The notes beneath the pieces are model-generated. The model was not told the DNA's origin. It searched no databases and saw only the letters and a list, made by a program, of their open reading frames with translations. Positions 17,750 to 27,000 of a DNA stretch of 64,000 nt are shown piece by piece. Each line of letters opens with the position of its first letter. The stretch's first letter is position 1. The translations under genes and the position numbers were made by a program. The stretch comes from an uncultured Clostridia bacterium (GTDB lineage Bacteria; Bacillota; Clostridia; UBA1381): positions 1 to 64,000 of the forward strand of contig CAKSQL010000012.1 of NCBI GenBank assembly GCA_934486735.1, in the 5' to 3' direction.

Positions 17750-19465
17750 ATGAGAGTAAAAAAGTTTTATGTTGGGCTTATGGCGGCGGCGATTGCGGCA
17801 ACATCGGCAGCAAATGCCTTTGCAGCACCGGAGGTTGATTTCAGCATAGACACAGAAACGGGCATAAGCGAATTTATAATAAATTCGGCGGCAAAAAATA
17901 AAATTGCCGTGGAGATTTTAGATGCAGCCGACGCGGCACTGCTTGAAAATCTGAATTACACAAACATAGGAAATGTTTTAAAATATGCCGCGGAGGCGGA
18001 GTGCGATGAAAACGGAACCGCAAAACTTACATATAAATTGACCTTCAAAAGCGGAAATTACAGAGCGGTTGTGAGCGACGGCAGCGCAGATGCATGGATA
18101 AAAGATTTTTATTTTATTTCGGGAGAGGACAAACAGAGGCTGCTTGAAGAAATTGTTGCTGCTTATTCAAACGAAGAAGATCTTCAAAGGCTGACCGAGG
18201 ATAATGCTGTTGTTTTAAACCTTGATTTAGAGATTTATAACAAGCTGAAACAAAATGAAAAGGAAAAGGATGTTTATAAACTCCTTGTTAAAGGTGAAAA
18301 GCCGAAAACGCTTGATGAATATAAAAATGCATTTGCCAAAAGCGCAAAGGTCTGCACAATTCTTTCTGCCGATGCTGAGGAGATTGCGGATTTATTTGTC
18401 GGGGAAAATGCGATTGCAGATATTTCGGACGGAGTGAAAAAGCTTTATAACGAAACCCTGTCCGATGAAAGCCGCAAAGCGGTTAATAACGATATTGCGG
18501 CATTGGACGAAGTATCAACGCTTAAAGAGATAGAAGATAAATTCGGCGGACAGTGCGTTTACCGCGCTGCATGCGAAAAAAGTTATCTCGATTTTGAATT
18601 AATCCTTGAAAACGGAAAAGAAGTTATCGGAGAGGATATATATAATTCCTACAAGGCACTAAAATCAGCTTACCAGACTGCGGTTGCAAAGGAAATCTGC
18701 AAAGGCAACACCGCGAAGAATTTTGAAGAGTGGAAAACGAAGCTTGCACAGCTTATAAAGAATCCGCCGAAAAACAATTATTCGGGCAGCAGTTCGGGCG
18801 GCGGCTCAGGCAGTTCCGGCAGCAGCTCAAAGGGCGACAAGAAAAATACGGCGGCTTCGTCTCAGCTTCAAATTCCGATAATTCCGCCGAAAAAAGACGG
18901 TTCGGATATTCCGGGCAATGCCGATTTCACCGATATGAAAGGCTTTGAATGGGCAGAGGACGCAGTTAAAAAGCTTGCACTTGCCAAAATCGTGTATGGG
19001 AAATCCGAAAATGAATATTGCCCGAGGGACGCGGTCACAAGAGAGGAATTTATTTCAATTTTGATGCGTGCTTTCAATATTAAGGCGGAGAACGGCGAAA
19101 ATATCTTTTCCGATGTGAAAGAGGGCGCATGGTATTATAATGATGTTTCCGAGGCATATAAGCTGGGGCTTGTTTTCGGAACAGACAGCGAAAACTTCGG
19201 AGTGGGAAGAAAAATCACAAGGCAGGAAATGTGCGTGCTTTGCTATAGGTTTGCAAAGTATTCCGGGGTTAAGCTCTCGGAGGAAACAAGCTTCCCGTTC
19301 ACGGACGAGGCCGCGGATTATGCAAAAGAAGCGGTTGCTGCGCTTTATAATTCCGGGATAGTTTCCGGGGTCGGAGGAAATGAATTTTTGCCCGAGGCAA
19401 GCGCAAACCGCGCAGAGGCAGCGAGAATTATATATTCTCTTTTGAGTTTTGCAAAGCTGATATGA
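17750..19465 (+). CDS. Secreted protein with C-terminal triple SLH anchor (cluster A)
   Basis: 571 residues from the ATG at 17750, preceded by AAGAAGGAG; an upstream start at 17705 would spoil the signal peptide. Signal peptide about 1-26 (ANAFA/AP). Residues 27-340 form an acidic, mostly helical unknown region after a short beta domain. A Gly/Ser linker (about 345-370) leads to three SLH repeats (about 393-445, 453-508, 517-571) that attach to secondary cell-wall polysaccharide. Same build as the 54353 gene in cluster B, with a similarly composed linker and the same repeat count. It is the first gene of the cluster, 27 bp before a second SLH protein. Probably a wall anchor or scaffold; no enzyme signature. 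Confidence 0.85.
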   Translation: MRVKKFYVGLMAAAIAATSAANAFAAPEVDFSIDTETGISEFIINSAAKNKIAVEILDAADAALLENLNYTNIGNVLKYAAEAECDENGTAKLTYKLTFKSGNYRAVVSDGSADAWIKDFYFISGEDKQRLLEEIVAAYSNEEDLQRLTEDNAVVLNLDLEIYNKLKQNEKEKDVYKLLVKGEKPKTLDEYKNAFAKSAKVCTILSADAEEIADLFVGENAIADISDGVKKLYNETLSDESRKAVNNDIAALDEVSTLKEIEDKFGGQCVYRAACEKSYLDFELILENGKEVIGEDIYNSYKALKSAYQTAVAKEICKGNTAKNFEEWKTKLAQLIKNPPKNNYSGSSSGGGSGSSGSSSKGDKKNTAASSQLQIPIIPPKKDGSDIPGNADFTDMKGFEWAEDAVKKLALAKIVYGKSENEYCPRDAVTREEFISILMRAFNIKAENGENIFSDVKEGAWYYNDVSEAYKLGLVFGTDSENFGVGRKITRQEMCVLCYRFAKYSGVKLSEETSFPFTDEAADYAKEAVAALYNSGIVSGVGGNEFLPEASANRAEAARIIYSLLSFAKLI

Positions 19466-19492
19466 GAAAACTGAAAGAAAGGAAGTAAATAT

Positions 19493-22400
19493 ATGTTTAA
19501 AAAAATCGGTTCGGCATTTTTGGCATTTGTTTTAGCGGCATCGGTTTTTCCTATTGAAGGCTTTGCCGCGGAAAACACGCTTTTTGCAAAGTGGGCGCCG
19601 TGGAGCTTTTATGAAACGGAGAATACAAACGATTTTGAGGATTTTGAAAACGAAGAGATTTGCGTTCCTGTTTCACCCGAATATCGTTCAAGCAACAGCA
19701 TAAAGCCTGGACTTATGGTGAAAAACGGAGACAGCGCCGCTTATATGTATATCCGCCCGGAGATTGAATGGAATGTTAAAATTGCAGATAATGTTAAAGA
19801 ATGTGCGGCGTTCTATCCATCGGCTGAAAAGGGAACAACGGTGGGCTTCACAGCTCCCGAGGACGGAGTTTATAGCATCTATGCAAAAGCGATTAATGAC
19901 TTCGGAAATGATAAATCAGACACTCAGGGCGACGGAGGCGCAGCGCGCGTGACTGTTTTAAAAGACGGAGAGACGTCTGAAAACGCTGAAAACTCCGAAG
20001 ATTTTGTTGTCCCGAAAACGGGCGCGGCTGCCGAAATCTTTGAAAAAAGCGCAGTTTCGCTTTCGGCAGGCGACAGAATAATGCTGAGAGTGTCCGGAGG
20101 CGAAAAAACCGAGGGAGATTGTTTTCAGATAATTTGGAGAATAACCCTTGAAAATGCGGACGGCAGCGCAAAAAAAGTTTATGATTTGCGTGACCCGGTC
20201 GATAATTTTTCGGAAAACTCGGGCGGAGGTGTTCAGGGTGCAATCGATAAATCGATAATGCCGTATGATGACAATGCACCGGGAACAGTAAAGGATGACG
20301 GCAGTGCAGAATTTCTTGCAGGACTCGGAATTATAGGCTCGGATGAAATAGGAAGCTATCTTCTTGAAAAAAATATAACAAGAGCGGAATTTGCAAAGCT
20401 GATGGCAGGACTTCTGAATGTTAAAGATGACGGGCGGAAAGAGTCGTATTATTTTACAGATGCGGAGGAGGATAACAAACCTGCATTTATTGACGCATTG
20501 GCAGCAGAGGGGATTGTATCAAAAGCAAGAACTTTTCGTCCGAACGATGAAATAACAAAGTCGGAAGCGGCAACAATTATGGTTAATCTGCTCGGATATA
20601 GAAAATATGCCGAGATTCAGGGAGGATATCCTAACGGATATATCAGCGAGGCATATGCGCTGAAACTTATTCCGAAAGGTGTCGGTGAAAAGATACAGCG
20701 GAGCGAAGCGGTTGCGATGGCAGCTGCAATGTGCGATGTATATGTAACGGATTTTGCGGGCACTGTGGGAGAGCAGGCAGTTTTAAACAATCACTCAAAG
20801 AATACGATTCTGAACATAAGGCACAAGATATATTATTCTGAGGGTGTTGTCACAAAAATCCCGAACTCTTCTCTCGATAAAGGCTCGGCGGGACTTTTGG
20901 GAAAAGTTGAAATTGACGGTGAGGAATATAAAACAGAGCTTGACTTAACGGATATGCTCGGAAACAGCATTGAGTTTTATTATCGCGAAGAAGGCGAAGA
21001 TAATGTTCTTATTTATTTCAATGCCGCAAAAAAATCGCATGTAGTAAATATTGACGGAATTGATATTGCAACAATATCAACCGACATGATAACATATTAT
21101 GAAGGCAACAAAATCAAAAAATGCAAAATAGCTCCCGAGGCGGATTTTCTTTACAACGGAAAAGCAGGCGGATTAACGGGTGACTTGAAAAGCTTTATAA
21201 ATCAGGATTCGGTGGTTACACTGACAGACAGAGACGGCGATGAAATTTACGATGTTGCAGACATAAAAAGTTATAAAAACTATGTTGTTGAATTTGTGGA
21301 TACCGTTAATATGCTGATAACCGATAAACTTACCGAAACGAACATAAAAATGGATGTTGCGCCGAAAACAGTGTTTAAAATGAGTGACGGAACTTTGGCG
21401 ACATTCAATGACATAAGGAAAGGAAACATAATCTCTGTTTATGAAACTCTTGACGGCGAAGCGATGAGTGTTATTATATCGGAGGAAACGGTAAGCGGAA
21501 AGCTCACAGGGAAACAAACCGAAAACGGATATAAAATTGCATGTTTCGGTGAGGAAGAGTATGTTGTTTCAAAAAGCTTTGAAACAAATTTTGACACAGA
21601 TATTCAAAGCGGAGACGACTGCACGGTGTATCTTGATGCACACAGACACGCAGCCTATATGAAAGCAAGCTACGTAAGCCGATTCGGATATCTTAAAAAG
21701 GTCAGCTGTGAAGAAAACGATTCCGACACTCTGATGTTTAAAATCATCACATCGGACGGAACGACTGTTTTGTTCAGCGGAGCGGACACCATAGAGTATA
21801 ACGGAAATAAAGTTCCGCGCGAGGATATATATTCAAAGATTACCTCGGAATATTTAGACGGAAGCTATATGGGAATGGTTCAGTACAAGACATCTTCGGG
21901 AAAACTCAAGAGCATAACAATGCAGGATCATCTCATAAGCACATACTATTCAGACTCGCTCAAATATCATTCCGGCTCGGGAAACCTCGGCGGAAAAGTG
22001 ATAATAGATGAAAATACTATACTTTTCCAGATTCCGGATTCGGCGGGCGAATCGAGAGGCGAGGAGCCGAAGGTTATGCAGGCAAGAACAGGGTTTGTTC
22101 ACTTTGCAAGCTATTCCGGAATAACATCGGTAAGGACAGACCCGAACAGCCTTGTTTCCGATGTTATTATGATAAAAGGCTCCGGAGCAAAGGCTTTGGA
22201 GCAATATCAGTATCCGCTTTTGGTGAGTGAAATCAATGAATTTATTGATGAAAACGACGAAATTCGCATGAGCGTTAAGGGGTATCGGAACGGAAAGCTT
22301 GTTGAGTATATAACAGAAACCGAGTCGACCCTGAAAGATGTTCGGGGTTATTACAGCACCGACAACGCAAGATATGATATCGGTGTGGGCGATGTAATCC

Positions 22401-22780
22401 TCACTGCTCTGGAGGGTAACACAATAGTTTATGCCGAAATTGACTTCGATGCAAGCGCGAAGAAAAAAGTCGGACCTAATCCGTACACCGATTATCTCGG
22501 AAAAACAAGACTTTATTATGCAAGCGTATATTCAAAGGTGGGCGAATATATGAGGGTGACTACCAATCCCGAAGCTGTGGCTGATGAAGACAACCTGGAA
22601 ATCCAGGGAGTGAACAGGATTTATATAATTGATTTAAGCAAGTCTAAAAATCAGGTTACAGAGGGCAGCTTTTTGGATATAATTCCGTATAAAACCAAAA
22701 ACGGAGCAGTAAATTCAAATTACACAAGGGCAGTTTTCTCAACAATGGAAGTTCCCGACGCAATTTATATTTACAGATAA
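19493..22780 (+). CDS. Large SLH surface protein with N-terminal PWSF module (cluster A)
   Basis: 1095 residues. Signal peptide (about 1-26), then one PWSF-type module (PWSF at 36-39; FTAPEDGVYSIYAK; LSAGDRIMLRVSGG; ends with YDLRD near 235). SLH-like repeats follow at about 265-415 (ITRAEFAKLMAGLL; FRPNDEITKSEAATIMVNLL). The remaining 670 residues are beta-rich, without recognised catalytic residues, and align by eye with the 891-residue protein at 55966, including a shared ending (IYIYR versus MFVYK). It is the only SLH protein here that also carries the PWSF module found on its secreted neighbours, so it may be the docking partner that holds them at the wall. That role is inference. Confidence 0.8.
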   Translation: MFKKIGSAFLAFVLAASVFPIEGFAAENTLFAKWAPWSFYETENTNDFEDFENEEICVPVSPEYRSSNSIKPGLMVKNGDSAAYMYIRPEIEWNVKIADNVKECAAFYPSAEKGTTVGFTAPEDGVYSIYAKAINDFGNDKSDTQGDGGAARVTVLKDGETSENAENSEDFVVPKTGAAAEIFEKSAVSLSAGDRIMLRVSGGEKTEGDCFQIIWRITLENADGSAKKVYDLRDPVDNFSENSGGGVQGAIDKSIMPYDDNAPGTVKDDGSAEFLAGLGIIGSDEIGSYLLEKNITRAEFAKLMAGLLNVKDDGRKESYYFTDAEEDNKPAFIDALAAEGIVSKARTFRPNDEITKSEAATIMVNLLGYRKYAEIQGGYPNGYISEAYALKLIPKGVGEKIQRSEAVAMAAAMCDVYVTDFAGTVGEQAVLNNHSKNTILNIRHKIYYSEGVVTKIPNSSLDKGSAGLLGKVEIDGEEYKTELDLTDMLGNSIEFYYREEGEDNVLIYFNAAKKSHVVNIDGIDIATISTDMITYYEGNKIKKCKIAPEADFLYNGKAGGLTGDLKSFINQDSVVTLTDRDGDEIYDVADIKSYKNYVVEFVDTVNMLITDKLTETNIKMDVAPKTVFKMSDGTLATFNDIRKGNIISVYETLDGEAMSVIISEETVSGKLTGKQTENGYKIACFGEEEYVVSKSFETNFDTDIQSGDDCTVYLDAHRHAAYMKASYVSRFGYLKKVSCEENDSDTLMFKIITSDGTTVLFSGADTIEYNGNKVPREDIYSKITSEYLDGSYMGMVQYKTSSGKLKSITMQDHLISTYYSDSLKYHSGSGNLGGKVIIDENTILFQIPDSAGESRGEEPKVMQARTGFVHFASYSGITSVRTDPNSLVSDVIMIKGSGAKALEQYQYPLLVSEINEFIDENDEIRMSVKGYRNGKLVEYITETESTLKDVRGYYSTDNARYDIGVGDVILTALEGNTIVYAEIDFDASAKKKVGPNPYTDYLGKTRLYYASVYSKVGEYMRVTTNPEAVADEDNLEIQGVNRIYIIDLSKSKNQVTEGSFLDIIPYKTKNGAVNSNYTRAVFSTMEVPDAIYIYR

Positions 22781-22790
22781 GGAGGACGCT

Positions 22791-24470
22791 ATGAAGAAAA
22801 TTATATTTGCAGCTGCCGCGGCCTTGATTTTAAGCACCACGGTGCAGGCGGCAGACTTAGAATTTAAAAATGTTGAAATTGTTCAAAATCCCTCCGATTG
22901 GAACACAAATACCGCGGTTTTCGGCCCGTGGAGTTTTTATCAGACAAAGCAGTTCTATGACCGGGAAACCTATAAAGATAAATCAACATACACTTATTTA
23001 ACTTTGGATAGCATTAAACGCACCCCGGCGGTATTTGCAAATGTGTATGACCCTATTCAGTGGGCGGGTACAAGCTCGTCAAAAGCAGGGCTTGTTATAG
23101 CCTCAAATAAAGGAAACAATCCGGATATAAACTGGCGCTGTGCACTTGAAACCTTTGAGGGAAAAGCGGAGGACGACGTTCATTTTGTAACTCAGCCGCG
23201 CGTTCGTGATTGTACGGATGGCTACGGTGTAACCTCGGTTTTCACGGTTCCCGAAAGCGGAGAATACCGTGTTGTGACCAATGTTAAAAATTACGGCTGG
23301 ACAGTGAATGGAATGCAGGATTACGGCGGAGAGAATATGGCGCGCGTCAGCATAATAAAGAAGGCAGACGGTGGTGAAACTCCGGAAAATACGCATGAGT
23401 TTGAAATTCTGAGGAAAACCGAGGAAAATCCCGGGTTTGACAGCGGCGTTATCAGCCTTGAAGCAGGCGATATAGTCGTTCTCGGGGTTTATAACGGAAA
23501 AGACGGAAATTTAGACGATTTTTACGGAACGCATAAAATAATAAAATATGACGGCGAGGGGAATGAGGAAAAAACATATTCGCTCGGCGATATAGGCTTT
23601 TCTTCTTCAAAACCATGGCATTTTTATAAGAGTGCATCAAACAACATGGATTTTGAAAAATATATTCCGCTTTATGCAATAAAGCCGGAAAATCTCACAA
23701 ATGCATATGGGGCAACCGGCGGCTATGCCGCATTGCCGACCACAGATTGGAACGGCGGAAAGGTCACAATGTCAAAAGAGGCTTCTGTTTCGTGGAATGA
23801 GGGCGAAGAGGGCTTCTCGGTTGTGGCAGGAAACGACGATGTTCTTGTTTCGGCAGATATTGCGGAGGAGGGCGACTATATCGTCCGCGCAACTGCGCAA
23901 AACAAAGGCATGTATGAGTATTCGGACGGCGCAGTGATAAGCCTGTCCGCATTAAAAAGCGGACAGACAAACGACACAAATGTTATAGGAACAGCGGAAA
24001 TCGGGGTGAGCAGCGGCGAAAAGATAACGCTTGCGAAAAAAGCAAGCCTTTCTGCCGGGGATAAGATTTTGCTCCGCATAAATAAAAAGAAAACCAAAAC
24101 CGAGGATAATCTGAAATTAACTTTTTCAATTGTTAAAATTGAAAGGGGCTTAAAGCTCACCTACACATCTGATGGAAAAGCTGTTTCGTCGCTTGCGGAG
24201 GTTGAAACGGGAAAAACTTTGAGCGCAAAGCTTGGTTTTTTGAATTATGAAGACAGCGAAAACGTGATTTCTCCTTTTGCTGCTTTCTATGATGAAAACA
24301 ATGCGGTGTATAAAGTCACGGCGCTTGCTCCGGTAACGGTCGGGGAATATGAGTCAAAGGAATTTGACTTTGAACTGACTCCCGATGAAAACACGAAGAA
24401 AATTATTTTCTTTGCATGGAACGGATTTACCAATCCGCGCGTTCTGGAATCGTGCGCGGTGTTTGAATAG
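22791..24470 (+). CDS. Secreted protein with two PWSF-type modules
   Basis: 559 residues; GGAGG lies 7 bases upstream and the gap from the SLH gene is 10 bp. Signal peptide about 1-20 (TTVQA/AD). Module 1 is about 43-270 (PWSF 46-49; FTVPESGEYRVVTN; NMARVSII; LEAGDIVVLGVYNG; ends YSLGD). Module 2 is about 273-452 (KPWHFYKS; IAEEGDYIVRATAQ; LSAGDKILLRI). A C-terminal beta-sandwich tail (about 453-559) carries FFAWNG. No catalytic motif. Probably a carbohydrate- or protein-binding surface protein of cluster A. Confidence 0.75.
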   Translation: MKKIIFAAAAALILSTTVQAADLEFKNVEIVQNPSDWNTNTAVFGPWSFYQTKQFYDRETYKDKSTYTYLTLDSIKRTPAVFANVYDPIQWAGTSSSKAGLVIASNKGNNPDINWRCALETFEGKAEDDVHFVTQPRVRDCTDGYGVTSVFTVPESGEYRVVTNVKNYGWTVNGMQDYGGENMARVSIIKKADGGETPENTHEFEILRKTEENPGFDSGVISLEAGDIVVLGVYNGKDGNLDDFYGTHKIIKYDGEGNEEKTYSLGDIGFSSSKPWHFYKSASNNMDFEKYIPLYAIKPENLTNAYGATGGYAALPTTDWNGGKVTMSKEASVSWNEGEEGFSVVAGNDDVLVSADIAEEGDYIVRATAQNKGMYEYSDGAVISLSALKSGQTNDTNVIGTAEIGVSSGEKITLAKKASLSAGDKILLRINKKKTKTEDNLKLTFSIVKIERGLKLTYTSDGKAVSSLAEVETGKTLSAKLGFLNYEDSENVISPFAAFYDENNAVYKVTALAPVTVGEYESKEFDFELTPDENTKKIIFFAWNGFTNPRVLESCAVFE

Positions 24471-24551
24471 AATTTAGCCGATTCAAAAATCGGTTGAATA
24501 TAAAAAATTTATGCATCTTTTGAAAAAGGTGCGGAAAGGAATGATAAGAAA

Positions 24552-26924
24552 ATGAAAAGTAAAATTTTAAAAGCTCTTGCCGTTTTGCAGGCGGCTGCTG
24601 TTTTGGGAGGCTACGGAGTCGGAGCGATGCATGTTTCGGCAGAAGAAGATCTCGGTCCATGGAGCTTCTTTGCGGGATATCTGTTCAATTATAAGCATCC
24701 GGACATAACAGACATCACTTATTATGACACAAGCACTTTTAATTACGACTTAAAAACGATGGAAAACACATACGGAGGAGTAAGCCGCTCTGCAAATGGT
24801 GACTATGATGCAAACTGGGACGGCTGGATAAAAACAATGCCGAATTCCACGGATAACAGATTTGAAATAAAATCCGCTTTGGGATTCGTAACTACGGGAA
24901 ACAGCGTCGGAGCAATGTTCACTGTCCCGGAAACAGGACTTTGGGTTGTAGAATGCGACGCACTTAATAAAGGTTTGGGCGAAAATTACGGCGGCGGAGA
25001 CATAAACGGCGGAAACGCAGTCAGAATATGCATGCTTGATAAGGACGAAACTCAGGAGAGTTCGGAAAACTGCTATGATTTTCCTGTGAGAAGTGCAAAC
25101 GAGGGCGCAAAAGGTTATTATAAGAGCGATTCCAAACTGCTTAAAGCCGGCGGAAAAATTATGATGCGTCTTTCTCAAGGTAAGGATGCATGGGGAGACA
25201 ATATTTACATTTCCTATAAAATCCATAAGGTTAACGCAGCAGGCGATATTCTTGAAACTTATGATTTAAACCAAGTCGGCGTTCAGAATAAAAGAACGAT
25301 TGCTTCGGGAGAGGACAGCTTGACAGCGAATGAAATCAAAACGGACACTGCTTCAATAGCTCGTAATGCAAATTTCGGAAACTGGGAATTTTTCAAAACA
25401 AATCAGTTTTATGAAAGAACAACTGCGACAGACAGGAGCAAGGATAAAGCTTTTGATGAAACCCTTGCGAGAGCAAACCGTGCATATCTTACAATAGAGG
25501 AAAAAGCCGGCGGAGTTAAGTGGAGAGGAACTCAAGACGATTATAAAAGAGAGGGAATAATTATACACGGAGCCGAGTGGACAACGCTAGGTGATAACAA
25601 CTGGAGCTGCGGTCTTGAAATATATCCGGGAAGCGCAGATAAGCTGGTTAGGTTTATTCCGGCGCCGCGCGACCTGAATAACACGCTTGAGGATTGCGGC
25701 ATAAGCATAAGATTCACGGTTCCGGAGGACGGTGAATATGCTCTTCGCACAGATGTTAAAAATTACGGCTGGCTTGATGGCGAATCGGTAGGATTCGGAA
25801 CCGATAACTATGCAAGAGTGTCAGTCTTAACAGGCAGTGAAACAACCCCGAGTGCAGACAATGTTTCGGTGTTTGAAATTCCCAGAAGAACTGCCGAGGG
25901 AGACAGCTTTGTTTCCGAAAGCAAAGAGCTTTCGGCAGGAGACAGAATTTGGCTTGAGCTTTATAACGGCAGCTGGGGTAACTTGGATGACTTTATGGGT
26001 CATGTAATCATTGAAAAATATGATGATTTAGGTTCGGGAATTGTAAAGAGCTATAATCTCGGAGAGTCTTCTTTCACAAAGCTCGGGAACTGGAACCTGT
26101 TCACCTCTGCAAAAGGTGAGGAAGACACCTTCAAATATGTTCCGCTCCAGGCAGCAGATGTGAACACCCTCGGAAACACACTTTCCGGATTTAATTCATA
26201 TGCCGCAAGAACTTCATCTTATTGGGGCAGAACAAGCGGAAAGGTTACAATGAAGGACGAGGCTCCGTCATTCGGCTGGAACAGCGGAGATGAAAGCGCA
26301 GTTGTCAGAACTACAGGCAACGATATGATTATAACTTATGATATTCCGGAGGACGGAGCATATAATATCAAAGCCGCAACTCAGCTCCTTTCGGGCATTG
26401 GTGCAACCGTCACTGTTTCAAAAACAATCCCGAAAAAGACTCCTCTTGAAACAACAGCGGTAACTCCGCTTGCTCAGTTCACCGCGGCAAGTGAGAAAAA
26501 CACAGATGCTGTCGCAGCAGAGCTTTCGGCAGGCGACAGAATCGAGTTCAGGATTGCAAACACCGGAGATAATGAGGCAATTTTGAGAATTAATCCGTCA
26601 ATTGCAAAGGTTGAGGAAACAATCAGCGTTGTTTCGGGCGGAGTTAATGTCGGCAAAGTAAACACGCTTCCGGCAGGCAGCAAAATTGATATTACAAGAA
26701 ATTCGATGGCAACCGGTACAATGCTTGCGGCACTTTACGAAAAGACAGACAGCGGACTTAAGCTTATCGCGGTTGATGTTTCAGACGGCAGCGGCAGCGG
26801 GCTGAGAAACTTCTCGGCAAGCGTAACAATTCCGACTGATGCAGACGCTTCAAAAGCGGTTCTGAAAATTATGATGTTGGATTTGACAACGTTGAAGCCG
26901 TCAGGGGAAGCACTTATGTACTAA
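24552..26924 (+). CDS. Secreted protein with three PWSF-type modules
   Basis: 790 residues; GGAAAGGA upstream. Signal peptide about 1-30. Three modules: about 33-243 (PWSF 36-39; FTVPETGLWVVECDALNKG), about 276-505 (GNWEFF; FTVPEDGEYALRTDVKNYG; LSAGDRIWLELYNG) and about 510-690 (GNWNLFTS; IPEDGAYNIKAATQ; LSAGDRIEFRIAN). A tail domain follows (about 693-790, ending LKIMMLDLTTLKPSG). Module 2 is closest to module 1 of the preceding protein, including the KNYGW stretch, which indicates module shuffling or duplication between neighbours. No anchor or enzyme motif seen. Confidence 0.75.
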   Translation: MKSKILKALAVLQAAAVLGGYGVGAMHVSAEEDLGPWSFFAGYLFNYKHPDITDITYYDTSTFNYDLKTMENTYGGVSRSANGDYDANWDGWIKTMPNSTDNRFEIKSALGFVTTGNSVGAMFTVPETGLWVVECDALNKGLGENYGGGDINGGNAVRICMLDKDETQESSENCYDFPVRSANEGAKGYYKSDSKLLKAGGKIMMRLSQGKDAWGDNIYISYKIHKVNAAGDILETYDLNQVGVQNKRTIASGEDSLTANEIKTDTASIARNANFGNWEFFKTNQFYERTTATDRSKDKAFDETLARANRAYLTIEEKAGGVKWRGTQDDYKREGIIIHGAEWTTLGDNNWSCGLEIYPGSADKLVRFIPAPRDLNNTLEDCGISIRFTVPEDGEYALRTDVKNYGWLDGESVGFGTDNYARVSVLTGSETTPSADNVSVFEIPRRTAEGDSFVSESKELSAGDRIWLELYNGSWGNLDDFMGHVIIEKYDDLGSGIVKSYNLGESSFTKLGNWNLFTSAKGEEDTFKYVPLQAADVNTLGNTLSGFNSYAARTSSYWGRTSGKVTMKDEAPSFGWNSGDESAVVRTTGNDMIITYDIPEDGAYNIKAATQLLSGIGATVTVSKTIPKKTPLETTAVTPLAQFTAASEKNTDAVAAELSAGDRIEFRIANTGDNEAILRINPSIAKVEETISVVSGGVNVGKVNTLPAGSKIDITRNSMATGTMLAALYEKTDSGLKLIAVDVSDGSGSGLRNFSASVTIPTDADASKAVLKIMMLDLTTLKPSGEALMY

Positions 26925-26939
26925 TAACTTTGTTTGGCG

Positions 26940-26961
26940 GGGGTGCGTTTTCACGCACCCC
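26940..26961 (+). terminator. Intergenic hairpin without T tract
   Basis: GGGGTGCGT (26940-26948) pairs with ACGCACCCC (26953-26961). The following bases TTACCGGG are not U-rich, so it may be a partial terminator or an mRNA-stability hairpin inside the operon. Confidence 0.5.
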
Positions 26962-27000
26962 TTACCGGGCAGCCGCAGAACACAGGGAGGATTGCATATA